Under the pieces are notes generated by a model that had not been told where the DNA came from, did no database searches, and saw only the letters and a program-made list of their open reading frames with translations. The position numbers were made by a program, and so were the translations under genes. DNA of 64,000 bases from Tribonema minus (Eukaryota > Sar > Xanthophyceae > Tribonematales > Tribonemataceae), in contig JAFCMP010000031.1 in NCBI GenBank assembly GCA_017506865.1, positions 1 to 64,000 of the forward strand, written 5' to 3'. Of the stretch, positions 1-10,600 are shown one piece after another. Every line of letters begins with the position of its first letter. The stretch's first letter is position 1.

Positions 1-1106
1 CCGCCTGACGTCACTGCCTACTCACAGGGGATGCTGGCGAACGCGGTGTGCCCGCAAATGGCGGACCACTGGGTGGGATCCTGCTGCAGAGCTGATTGCT
101 GCATGATGTTCGTGACCAGGCGGCGGCTCTCGTCGCTGCCAGATCCAGTACAAACCCTCATCAATTCTGGCACCCACCACGCTTTCGGCAAGTATGGAGT
201 GGCTCTTGCACAGAGGGCGCCAGACGTAGTGGCGCGCGGAGCGCGCGCCCCTCAAGCACAAGCTGCGCAGCTGCGGCGGCGCCGCGAGCGCTGCGAACGG
301 GCTGGGGGGCGTGCCGGCGAGCGCTGCAATGAGGGGGGGCAGACCCGGCAAGCGCTGCTGCGGCGGCAGCATATACAGGCATGCGCGCAGTGCGCCGCGG
401 GGGCTGCTGCCGCGTCGCCGCAGGGTGCCGCGCAGTCAGCGGCCGCGCCGCGGAGCTCTGCGACAAAAGAGACGTCTTCTGGCCCCCTACACGGCGACAC
501 TGGCTGCTGGCTTGCGCAGGCAGCGGCTGCATGCCGGGGCGCTGCGGCGGCATCGGTGCCGGCTGCACCGTGCGCGCTGGCGGCCCAAGCTGCCTCAGGG
601 GCGGCTCATAAGGAGGTCGCGCAGGCAAAAGTTGGCGCGACGGAGCGCTGCGACGGCTAGCGCGGCGACCCGATGGGCGCCGCGACAGTCGCGGCGCGTG
701 CTGCTGGTGTAGCGGCTGCGTCGGCGCACGCCTCGCGCGCACCAGTGACACCAGGGAGTGCTGCAGCAGCAGCAACGCCTGTGGGCGCCGCGCCAGCTGC
801 AGCGCGCGCAGTCTCTCGGTGGCGCCGGCGAGCGCCACCCAAGCGGCGGCGGGGGCGCACGGAGCGTCTGGCGGTGGCAGCGCGCCTACGGGCGCCGCGC
901 CTGTCGCGGCATACGCTGATTCTGCCGCGGCGCCGACCAGCGCCGCGACATGGAGTGGCCTAACTCAGCAGAGAGCACTGCGGCAGGCAGCGGCGCATGC
1001 TGGCGCTGAACCAGTCGCAGTGCACATGGCCACCGCAGTGGAGTGGGCGAGCTCCGCACAGGCGGCAGCGGCGCCAGCAGCGCTCTGCAGCGGCAGCGGC
1101 GTCTGA
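1..1106 (+). other. Retrotransposon region upstream of pol, no recognisable gag or protease
   Basis: This stretch is very GC-rich and open in several frames at once, giving Ala/Arg-rich translations. A frame from 819 to 1106 is in phase with pol and is cut off from it by a single TGA at 1104-1106. No CCHC zinc knuckle and no D-S/T-G protease context was found in any frame. It may be a strongly diverged or decayed gag, or it may simply be non-coding. Confidence 0.4.
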
Positions 1107-1160
1107 GACGCCGCGCATGCGGCAGCGGCTAGTGGGAGCAATGCTGCAGCGGCAGCATCA

Positions 1161-4100
1161 GTGACAGAGATACAGCGGCGCAGCCGCGCACGCGGCAGGC
1201 GCCGCCGCGGCGGCGCCAGCGCGCGCTGGGAGGAGGAGGACATCTTTGTGCTGGACCTGCGCACTGACATTATGCGCTGCGAGGCGGAGCCGGAGGGTGA
1301 CGCCGGCAGCAGCGCTGACGCGACTATTGCGAAGGGCGCAGCAGCCGTGCGAGAGGCGCTGCAGCAACACCTCGGTGAGGCCGTTGACTTTGAGCCTAGT
1401 GGGAGCGCAAAAGTACACATTCCTGACAGCGGCGGCTTAAGTTTGGGGTCATACGTTCACGAAGACCCTAAGGTTAATGCTGCTTTGGCTGAGGCACGCA
1501 AGCACTTGCCAGACTACATGCTGGCAGTGCGCGTTGACCTGCAGGGATGGGACGTTGATCAGGTGGCGTGTTTGTGCCTACTGCTCGCTCAGTATAGCAG
1601 CAAAATGTTCTCAAAAGACAAGTGGGACATAGGGCATTGTAACACATTGCCCTTCCGCTTTGATCTCAAAGAGGGCAGCACACCGCACCATGACCGTCCA
1701 TATAGGTACTCTCCTGCAATGACGGCTCTGGTCAAGGTCGAAATCGACAAGCTGCTGGCTGCTGGCATCATCCGCCCTTCCAACTCTGAGTGGGCATCCC
1801 CAGTGGTGGCAGTGCTCAAGCCTGATGGCACTGCCCGAATCACCGTCAACTACAAGAAGCTGAACGCCCAGACCAAGATCCCCCAGATCCCCATTCCCAA
1901 CATAGAGGATCTTCTCAATAGTTTGGGGGGCTCAAAGGTCTTCACCACCATGGACATCACCAGTGGGTACTTCACTAGTGCCATAGATGCAGACAGCATC
2001 CCCCTCACTGCCATGGTCACGTCGTTTGGCTTGTATGAGTGGCTACGGTGCCCACAGGGGGCAGCGGGGGCGCCAGGGCACTTTACACGCCTCATGCAGA
2101 TGGTGCTTTCCGGCCTAGAGCGCGTCCAGCCCTACATTGACGACGTCATTGTGCACTCTACATCCACGGCTCAGCACCTCGACGACCTCAAAGCCCTTTT
2201 TCAGCGCCTAGAGCATCATGGGATGAAGCTAGCCCCCAGCAAGCTGCACATAGGGTGTAAGCACATCAAGTTCCTGGGGCACATTGTGGGCGTTGATGGC
2301 ATCAGGCCAGATCCATCCAAAGTTCAAGCCCTACTTGAGATGCCCATCCCCTGCAACATCTCTCAGCTGCGTGCGTGGCTTGGCCTCGCAAACTACTACC
2401 GGCGATTTATTCAGAACATGGCCAAGCTGGTAGCACCGCTCACCCATCTGATGGCCAAGGGGGTGGACTTCATAGTTGGCAGTGCTCAACAGCAAGCCAT
2501 CCGCGAGGTCAACGAAGCCCTGGCGCTTCACACTTGCATGCAGTACCCCGACTACGCGCGCGCCAGCACAGGCGAGCGCCCCTTTGTCCTTGCCACAGAC
2601 GCATGCAAGGAGGGCTTTGGCGCAGTGCTCTCGCAGGCCAACAACGACGGCGCGGAGCAACCGATCGCCTTCACATCTCGCGCGACTCTACCCAATGAGC
2701 GCAACTGGTCTACTACCGACCTTGAAGCCGGCGCCATCGTCTTCGGCATCAAGAAGTTCAAACACATCCTGTGGGGGACGCCGTTTGTCCTCTACACCGA
2801 CCACCGCGCTCTTCAGTACATCGACAGCCTTCGCGAGCGCACCGCGCGCGGCGCGCGCTGGAGCGAGTTCCTCAGCGCCTTCAACATCACCATTCGCTAC
2901 AAGAAGGGCGCGTCACACGGCAATGCCGACGGGCCAAGCCGCAATCCTGTCCCTGCTACACCACAAGATGCAGAGGAGAGCGAGCGCGAGCGGCTGCTCG
3001 AGGCGTACTGCCTGCAGGCCCACGAGTGGGAGCGGCTGGAGGCATTTGCAACAGCAGAGTACATCAACATCTGCACGGAGGTGGTAGCAGCGCTTCAAGG
3101 AGGGGGAGAGGAGCAGATTTCCGCGCTTGCTGAGGCGGCAGACGCTGAGGCGGGTGCATGGGAGTGCTTCGCTGAGCATCCTCAACTGGGCGTCATGACG
3201 CCTGGTGACTGGCAGCGAGAGCAGCGCGCAGATGCTCAGCTGGGGCCAATTTGCAACATGCTGCTTGGAGCAGGACTGCCAGCAGACGCGGCGCTTGCAG
3301 CCCAGGTACAGAAATGGGCCTTGCAGTGCAGCCTTGTCGTCTGCGGCAACGCTCAGCTCTTGGTGCACAACACCCCCGAATCCCCGCTTCCACAGCTTGC
3401 CATTCCCCGGTCCATTAGGGATCAAGTTCTTGAGGCGATGCACGGCTCAGCTTGGGCAGGCCACCAGGGCATTAAACGCACAATGGAGCGCACCCGCGCG
3501 CACTGCTGGTGGCCCTCTTGGACCCTAGACGTCAACTACTGGGTTAATCATTGCTGGCCCTGCCAAGCGTTCAAGCACACCGGCAAGCTGTCTCGCTGGC
3601 CCACTATATGGCGCGAGAGGCCCCCCTACGCCTTTCATAGCCTAGCGCTTGACCACTTCGGCCCCCTACCCCTCAGTGCTGGCGGCTTCATGTACATACT
3701 GGTGGTGATGTGCCTGTTTTCGGGCTGGGTGTGGTGCTATCCCATCAAGCCTGGGGACTACAGTGCTGCTGGCACAGCTGAAGTTTTAGTCAACCAGCAC
3801 AGCACTCGTCACGGTCCCCCTTCTAAGCTCCTCAGCGACCGCGGCAGCCTCTTCATGGCAGAGCTTTCTCAAGCTGTCTACAAGCAGATGGGCGTCAAGA
3901 AGCTTTCCACTACCGCATACCACCCTGAGTGCAACGGCAAGTGTGAGCGTTTCATGCAGGAGCTAGCCCAGATGCTCGCCATGTTAGTTGATAGTGCCAA
4001 GAACAATTGGGCGGACTGGCTACCTCATATCAGTTTTGCCCACAACACTGCCTACAACCGCGCCACCGGCGCAACCCCCTTCCTTCTGGCTACTGGTCGC

Positions 4101-5369
4101 GAGGCCGCCGTCGCACTACACCTCATACTGGGCAAGCTTCAACAGCCCTTGGTCAAGCCTGGCACACATCCTTCAGTGTCACAGCTAGTGTTCGACATCC
4201 TTGAGCGGCAGCGCTCAGCCAACACCATTGCCAACCAACGTCATGCGCTGCGACGGGCTAAGGTGCTCCGCGAGAACACCGAGATCGCGGAGGCATTTGG
4301 ACTACGTCAGTCGTTCAGCGCTGGTGAGCGAGTGTGGTACTACCATGTGCCGCGCACGCATACGGCATCTGCAGACACGGAGCCGGCACCAGTGGCGGGG
4401 GAGTTCAACAAGGCGAAGCGCACACTCTTTAGCAAGAAGCTCTTGGATAGATGGCATGGGCCCTATAGCATAATATTAGCGGGCCCGGCGGAGAGCGGCG
4501 GGGAGCGTGTGCAGGCCGGGTGTCTTCTGGTGGACATCAACGGACGGCCTACGCGCATATCGATGCGCCTCACCAAGAAGTGTCGCGACCCTAGCGACAT
4601 GCGGCAGCAGCCGGAGACGTTGCCTGCGGGCTTCTCTCGCTACCTGCTGGCGAAGCACTGGAGCGGGCATTCACCTGGCTCACTCTCTACTGACGACGTT
4701 GCTGCTCACAACTTCCAGCGGCACGGCGTAGAGGCGATACTTCAACATCGTGTAGCGGCGGCAGCGCGCGGGCGGGGGCACCGCCTACAGTACCTAATAC
4801 GCTGGGAGGGTGCAACCAGCGGGGGGATAGTTGACTCGTGGGAGGACTCCGAGCAGCTAGATGAGTGCCCCCAAGTACTCGAGGAGTACTGGTCTACATT
4901 AAACAAGGCCATTGCCTGTCGCGACATTACAGTGGCGGGCTCAAACACTCAGGTGGTCAAGCGTCAGCTGCGACGCGCCGTCAAGGCGCGGGGCGTTGGC
5001 GGCGTTCTGGCCCAATGTGGTGCGGGCTCGTATGAGCTTGCGCCTCTGGCGGAGGCGTTACTCCAGCCACCTGCGACATCGGTGTTGCAGAGTGCAGCTA
5101 TCAGCGGACTGCAGCTTATGGCTGTTTTCAAGTTCACGGAGCCAAGCGGCGAAGAGCACCTTACTTGGTGTGAGGGCGAGCTCACAGGCGTAGTCTCAAA
5201 GGGGAAGACAAGGCGTACACAGATAGCTCATAGGGTGTTCTGGATTGTTGAAGGGGTGTATCAGACCCTAGTACTGGACCCTAGCTTGTACAACACGCGC
5301 CCAGATGCATCGAATGGTTCTTGGTTCCTAGTTGGCACACAAGCCCAGCTGGAATCATTGCATGTGTAG
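1161..5369 (+). CDS. pol: Retrotransposon pol polyprotein (RT, RNase H, integrase, chromodomain)
   Basis: The 1,402-codon frame is uninterrupted. Reverse transcriptase spans about residues 180-390, with the catalytic YIDD at 325-328. RNase H begins near ATDA at 478-481. The integrase has an HHCC zinc finger starting at H761 and a DD35E triad at D831, D893 and E929. A chromodomain-like segment lies at about 1190-1246, ending in an IRWEG...WE pattern; such domains are known to guide chromovirus integration to marked chromatin. The first about 170 residues show no protease. The start is uncertain: 1161 is GTG, and the frame stays open back to the TGA at 1104. The intact catalytic residues suggest a fairly recent copy, although gag is not recognised. 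Confidence 0.93.
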   Translation: MTEIQRRSRARGRRRRGGASARWEEEDIFVLDLRTDIMRCEAEPEGDAGSSADATIAKGAAAVREALQQHLGEAVDFEPSGSAKVHIPDSGGLSLGSYVHEDPKVNAALAEARKHLPDYMLAVRVDLQGWDVDQVACLCLLLAQYSSKMFSKDKWDIGHCNTLPFRFDLKEGSTPHHDRPYRYSPAMTALVKVEIDKLLAAGIIRPSNSEWASPVVAVLKPDGTARITVNYKKLNAQTKIPQIPIPNIEDLLNSLGGSKVFTTMDITSGYFTSAIDADSIPLTAMVTSFGLYEWLRCPQGAAGAPGHFTRLMQMVLSGLERVQPYIDDVIVHSTSTAQHLDDLKALFQRLEHHGMKLAPSKLHIGCKHIKFLGHIVGVDGIRPDPSKVQALLEMPIPCNISQLRAWLGLANYYRRFIQNMAKLVAPLTHLMAKGVDFIVGSAQQQAIREVNEALALHTCMQYPDYARASTGERPFVLATDACKEGFGAVLSQANNDGAEQPIAFTSRATLPNERNWSTTDLEAGAIVFGIKKFKHILWGTPFVLYTDHRALQYIDSLRERTARGARWSEFLSAFNITIRYKKGASHGNADGPSRNPVPATPQDAEESERERLLEAYCLQAHEWERLEAFATAEYINICTEVVAALQGGGEEQISALAEAADAEAGAWECFAEHPQLGVMTPGDWQREQRADAQLGPICNMLLGAGLPADAALAAQVQKWALQCSLVVCGNAQLLVHNTPESPLPQLAIPRSIRDQVLEAMHGSAWAGHQGIKRTMERTRAHCWWPSWTLDVNYWVNHCWPCQAFKHTGKLSRWPTIWRERPPYAFHSLALDHFGPLPLSAGGFMYILVVMCLFSGWVWCYPIKPGDYSAAGTAEVLVNQHSTRHGPPSKLLSDRGSLFMAELSQAVYKQMGVKKLSTTAYHPECNGKCERFMQELAQMLAMLVDSAKNNWADWLPHISFAHNTAYNRATGATPFLLATGREAAVALHLILGKLQQPLVKPGTHPSVSQLVFDILERQRSANTIANQRHALRRAKVLRENTEIAEAFGLRQSFSAGERVWYYHVPRTHTASADTEPAPVAGEFNKAKRTLFSKKLLDRWHGPYSIILAGPAESGGERVQAGCLLVDINGRPTRISMRLTKKCRDPSDMRQQPETLPAGFSRYLLAKHWSGHSPGSLSTDDVAAHNFQRHGVEAILQHRVAAAARGRGHRLQYLIRWEGATSGGIVDSWEDSEQLDECPQVLEEYWSTLNKAIACRDITVAGSNTQVVKRQLRRAVKARGVGGVLAQCGAGSYELAPLAEALLQPPATSVLQSAAISGLQLMAVFKFTEPSGEEHLTWCEGELTGVVSKGKTRRTQIAHRVFWIVEGVYQTLVLDPSLYNTRPDASNGSWFLVGTQAQLESLHV

Positions 5370-5547
5370 TCACACGGTCATGTGCTTGGTAGAGACCCCG
5401 GCGTGTGAGAGGCGTCGTGTGCGGCATGCCTTTGCATATTGACTGCGTTTGCACAGGAGTCATTGCAATGTGTAGCATTGGCTTGCGAGTCATGTTGCAT
5501 ATGTGTAGTGGGTCCCCCTTGCAGTACCCTTTCCAATCTAGGGGGGG

Positions 5548-5757
5548 TGACTGTGGTGACACTGGATGTTGGAGTGTCACCTGTAACTGTTCCGGTTGGC
5601 AGTTACGAGTTGTTCGTTGTGTTTGTTTGGCTCAGACAAGAGCAGCAGCCCCAGAATACACATAGCACAGTTCGGTCAGCTGTGTTGTGTGTGGGTGTCT
5701 TCTCTGCATTGTTCCCTGCACTTGCTGAAGTGTAGTACGGAGACTAGTTGTTTCATC
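5548..5757 (+). repeat. Probable 3' LTR of the retrotransposon
   Basis: A run of seven Gs at 5541-5547 looks like a polypurine tract. It is followed directly by TG, the usual LTR start. The next about 200 bases are non-coding and contain TGTAAC near 5580. The outer end is placed by eye, near a CA dinucleotide around 5750-5758. The matching 5' LTR is outside the window, so identity and boundaries cannot be tested here. Confidence 0.45.
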
Positions 5758-5828
5758 ATTGTGGGTGCTCATCCCGGATCGGCCACCGCGATGGCCGTGG
5801 TGTTGAATTTCTTGTTGCCTGCCACCAT

Positions 5829-7607
5829 ATGCTACAGGTCGACATCAATACAATTCTGGGGGACTCACCTGCTGTTGGCAACATGTCCGACACAATGAAG
5901 CTCGAGAGGGTGCTGGCAACGTGTGGCAGAAACTGCCGTCGCGCCTGCAACTGGTGCACAGCTCAGAAAAGGCGGTAAGCGAGTGACCGACGCTTAGCCT
6001 ACTACTAGACGGAGTATATAGATATCATACTACTTCTATGAGTAATCTGCTCTTTCACTGCGCTGATTAGAGCCATGCATGCCATGTACATGGCATCAGC
6101 AATGATGACAAAATTCCGGTACTGCTTTGGTTGCACTGCGTGGCACGATCATTATACCGCAAGTGACTGTCATGACGTGCAATGCACCTGACAGTGTCAG
6201 TGACAGCACTGGCAGGTCACCGTGGCGCTATCACAGTGGCACGCCTACTAGTAGGTGAGCATTGCTGGTACTGTACTACTAGTGACTACCAGTCCCCTGC
6301 AGGTATGAATGCTGCGCACATTTTTTGCAAAACTTTTGTTGCGAGATATTATTACATGTTCATATCATGATGATCGTACTTTAGTACTACTGCGAAAATA
6401 GATTGTCGGAATTCGATTTACCCGAAAGCCAGGCTGAGCAATCATTATGGGCGGCCCTTCAGGCTGCCAGTGAGTACTAGTAGGCGGAGCACTGATGGGT
6501 CTGCAGACCAATTTTTTTCACTGACAGTAATTATTCAGCATAATCATTATGACTTCTTCTGTGATTTGGAAATCGTATGATACCATTGTTCAGGAGCACA
6601 CTCAGGCTGCCAGCACAGTGTCAGCCTGTCAGTCTGTCACGCGAATGTGATCTGGAGCGGCCGCAGTTACAAACTAGTTGTGCATGAAGCGCTCCACTGG
6701 ACCAGTCTGAGATCACTGTGGCACACACCTTCCAATTCAAGTTGAGACATGTGATCACGCAAAGCACAAGTTTTCATTGATTCAATTTGTCTGACTCATC
6801 GTATACGTGATAATGTGGCTGCAACCCGCCGAGCTCACTGAGCAGCTCATGCCTTCAACATTTATCATCAGATGATTCTGATGATTCGGCAGATTCAACT
6901 TGTTGGTTCCGAAGCGCCGCATTGCGGTTCGCAACAATGCCTGACAATGTGCAGCCTGCCAGTGAGGGCTGCACATCAAACAAAATGATTCCAGCCGCCT
7001 GATGAGAGAGTCTACCGCGCCACTTACCGCTGCAGGTGCGACGGCAAGGCCCTGGGCCCATGCAGCCAGTGCAGGCACCGCAGCCAGCCCTGCGAGTACA
7101 CGCAGCGCAAGCTGCCGCTGTCGCCGCCCTCAGGCCCCCGGCCGTGGCCGGCCAGCGCAGCTGCAGCCGCTGCACTGACTACGGAACGCGCCCCCGGCTC
7201 CAGTGAGCACATAGCGCTGGTCGGAGCCGCTGGAGGCGCAGCCGCCGCTTCTGCACAAGCTGCACCTGGCGACTGCGCAGCTGCGCCTGGCGACTGCGCT
7301 GCTGCAGCTGGCGACTGCGCTGGTGCGGAGCCAGCGGCAGCGGCGGCGGCGGCAGCTGCCGAGGGAGCGCAGAGCGCAGCAGTGGCAGCGCGCAAGGGTA
7401 CCAAGCGCGACCTCAGCGTGGAACGCGCCGCTCCCGTCTCATGGCCGTCTGCAGCAGGGTCCGGCGCCACGCTGGACACTACATTTCTTGACACGTTTCT
7501 GATTGAGGTTGACTCATTCCTGCCTGTGGTCGGCGAGGCGCCGGTGCGGCAAACACTGGCGCGCGCCATGGACAGCAGCAACTTTAACAGCGGCGTCGGC
7601 GGCGGCA

Positions 7608-7650
<43 letters not shown>

Positions 7651-10600
7651 CGGTGGTGGCGGCGGCGGCGGCGGTGGCAGCGCAGGCGACACGATGACGA
7701 GCGACATTGAGTGGTCTACGATGTGGGCGTGCATGGCGCTGGGGGCCATGCTGCAAGGTACCGCACGTGTGCAAATGCCATGCGCACTGCTAGGTAGCCT
7801 GAGATGCCGGTGGGGGACCCGCATACAGGGCTCGTGCATCGTGCAGCTTTCAGCTGAATGCAAGCACTGGCAGGTCAGGCGGGCAAAGGCAGCAGATCAT
7901 TTCATGTACACGTTACAGACATCTACAGGACCTGGTCGTGCTGTCGTGTTCCATGGCAGCGCGTCTCGTGGCGGCATCAGACTCTGTCGTTCGCGTGTGA
8001 TTGACACTGCAGCATGAACCGCTGCTGCGTAGCGACTGCCATGCCCTTCAGGAGTGTCAGTGACTCAGGCGGCATCCGGTTAAGCGCTGCACGTTTGGCG
8101 TTTCTTAACCGCTGACGCTCCCTGCACACGCACCTCCCAAAAATGCAATGAGCAGCATCGCCGCGACGCGCCATGGCACACGACTGTAGCATCCGAGGGC
8201 AGCACCGCAGTCTTCGTCGACTCCCGCATTGCTGCGTGCTTGAGCACCTCCTGCTGCGCGCGCTGCCGTGCACGCCGCCTACAACGCCGCGTGGCACCCG
8301 CCTCAGCTATCAACAGCGCTCCCTCACCAGCTGTGACCATCGCTCTCTGTGTGCAGGTGCCGACGAGCAGCAGTCGTGCCGCTGCGCCGATCTGAGCGCT
8401 GCTGCGGCGCACCGGCACGCCGCCGCCGCCGCCGCGCGCCCCCCGCTGACCGCCGCCGCCGCCGCCGCCGCCGGCGAGCGGACGCTGAGCTCCGTGCTGC
8501 AGCTTGTGCAGAACCTGGTGCTGCGTGCGGTCGTGAGCGACTGCCTCGGGGACATGGAGGGGTTCAGGGCGAGCGGCGCGGATGCGGTGAGCTGAGTCTG
8601 GCGTGCGACATCGCACGGCGCTTGCGCGTTGCATCTGCTGCGCGCCGCCGTGAGTGCTGTGACCTGAAGCCAGGTAGCAGAGCCGTCAGTTGTCGAGCTC
8701 GAGAGCTGTGGGACTCTGCAGCAGCTGATGTATCAGGCAGAACTAATGTGGCGTGGCATGAGGGGTGTCATCCATCTCATCACTACTTACAAGTTCTGAC
8801 CACAGGCACCTGACCAGAATAATGACAGGCTGTACCCCCCCCCCCCCCCGCCCCCCCCCCCCCTGCCTCCTCCCCTGCAATCCGGTGCTTGCCCCTGCCG
8901 CCACCAGGTTCAGCTCTGGAGTGACCTAGGGGCGCTGATTCGCGCCCCGGCCACGCTCGCAACGGCAGCGGAGGCGGCGTGCGACCATCTCGGCACCACT
9001 CTGGGCAGCCTCGCTCACGGTAATCGGTGGACTGCTGTCGTGGCACTGCCAGCTGCATGCAGCGCGTAGTGCAGCATGCGACTCAACTTCCAGACGCGCA
9101 GCTTTTGAAAAAGTCATCGCTTGAGCGATCGGTCAACGGCGTGTCGCCCCGCAGGCTCCGTGCAAACAGTCTGTAACGTCACATGTGCAGTCACATGTGC
9201 ATCACGGCGCTGGCTCTGCAAATGTGTCATCCCGCACATGTGAGTCATCACACGCGCCTCCGCCTTGCGCCAGGTGCACCAGTGGCCGACTGCCTGGCGT
9301 GGATGATTGGGTCTGCAGCATGCACCACACGCGGTGGCGCTTCAGCCTCCCCTGCGCCTGTGTCCGCCATCAGCCCCACAATGCTGCTGCACCTGCTCGC
9401 CCGCAGCTCCTGAGCTCACCCACTTGCCCATCCACTGCGCCTGCCTCCGATGCACCCTTCGGCCGTCGCCGCCGCTGACGCAGCGCCCCCCCAAACCCCC
9501 CCCCCGCCCTTGCTATTGTAACATTATACGCTCTCTCAGTGATGCGCCGCCTCAAGCTCGTGGTCTCCTGCCGCCCCGCGTCGCCCGCCGACTGGGACGG
9601 CGCGGCAGCAGTTGAGCGCTGCCACCGGCTCGCCGCCGCGGGCGGTGCGCAGCGCGGCGGCCTGCCGCAGGCGCTGCTGGAACCGCTGCTGCGCCGCGAC
9701 GCGCGGCAGTTCCTGCTGGCCCTCGAGGAGGGGTTCGCGGCGACGGAGTACCAACGCCTCACGAGTCCCGCGGCGGCTGCGGCGGGTAAGTAAGCAGCGT
9801 TTTCTGGGTGTCACGGTAGACTTCCTTTAGGGTTGAGCGGCTCTCGTGGCTTTTGTGACTGTGGCGTATGATGTTAAAGTGCGGCGCGTTGCATATGGCG
9901 GCAGCTGCTCTGAGCTCAGCTACACAGCATATCTTGGGGTGCACGTTCGGCGCCTGTAGAGCATAAAGCATCATGCACCCATTGGTGGGTCTGGAAATGG
10001 AAAGGGGGTGCTGACTATAAAAAGCTTGTATGAAATGCGCTTGTAAGACAAGCAGCGCACAGCGCCATTATGCATATACGCACATGCTGCCGGTGTGGGC
10101 GCTCTATTGTTATCGTACGCGCATGCTCGGCCGCGGCGCTGCATCACGTACCGTGTCTGACGACAGCGAGAAAGCACTACTGATAGCAACGCCAGCATAC
10201 TTGCAGCCAGTACAACATGTGCCAGCAAAGATTCATGTACTGTTTGTGTATTCTCGCTAAGGATGTGAAAAACCCAGACTAATGCACATGTCGTCAAGCT
10301 TTCTACCAATTCTTGCACATATACCCTTCTGGTGACAAAGTGTCTCAAAGTTCATCATAAATAACTCTGAATGACATTGCCGAAGTACTGCCGGTACATC
10401 GCCGCGGCGACTCGCATACACAGGTTACCTATTGCACATTATTACGTTGCAATGCTCTTCCTGCTCAGCACGCCCACATGGCTGCAGAAGCGTACACGCG
10501 CGGCGATAAGTGTTGCTACTTTCCTGCCGTGCACGAAGCGCATGGCCGACCAGTCGTGCGTGAGCAGGCTTTCACACACACACACACCCCGACCATGGAT

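Larger units (their letters stand above)
1..5757 (+). mobile_element. Ty3/gypsy chromovirus-type LTR retrotransposon, 5' end outside the window
   Basis: A single long pol frame holds reverse transcriptase, RNase H, zinc-binding integrase and a C-terminal chromodomain in the order typical of Ty3/gypsy chromoviruses. It is followed by a purine run at 5541-5547 and a probable LTR. The 5' LTR, primer-binding site and any gag start must lie before position 1, because none is visible. The first 1.1 kb is Ala/Arg-rich with no recognisable gag zinc knuckle or protease motif. The right edge is approximate because the target-site duplication cannot be checked. The element stops about 70-80 bases before the first recognisable exon of the downstream zinc-cluster gene. 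Confidence 0.9.

Noticed and set aside
31-660. 209-codon frame as gag
   Set aside because: No zinc knuckle, no hydrophobic capsid-like segment and no frame relation to pol. Several frames are open here simply because of composition.
5548-7035. TGTAA-type poly(A) signal as proof of a green alga
   Set aside because: One TGTAAC lies in the probable LTR, but the motif was not found just after the stop codons of the cellular genes, so it does not support that assignment.
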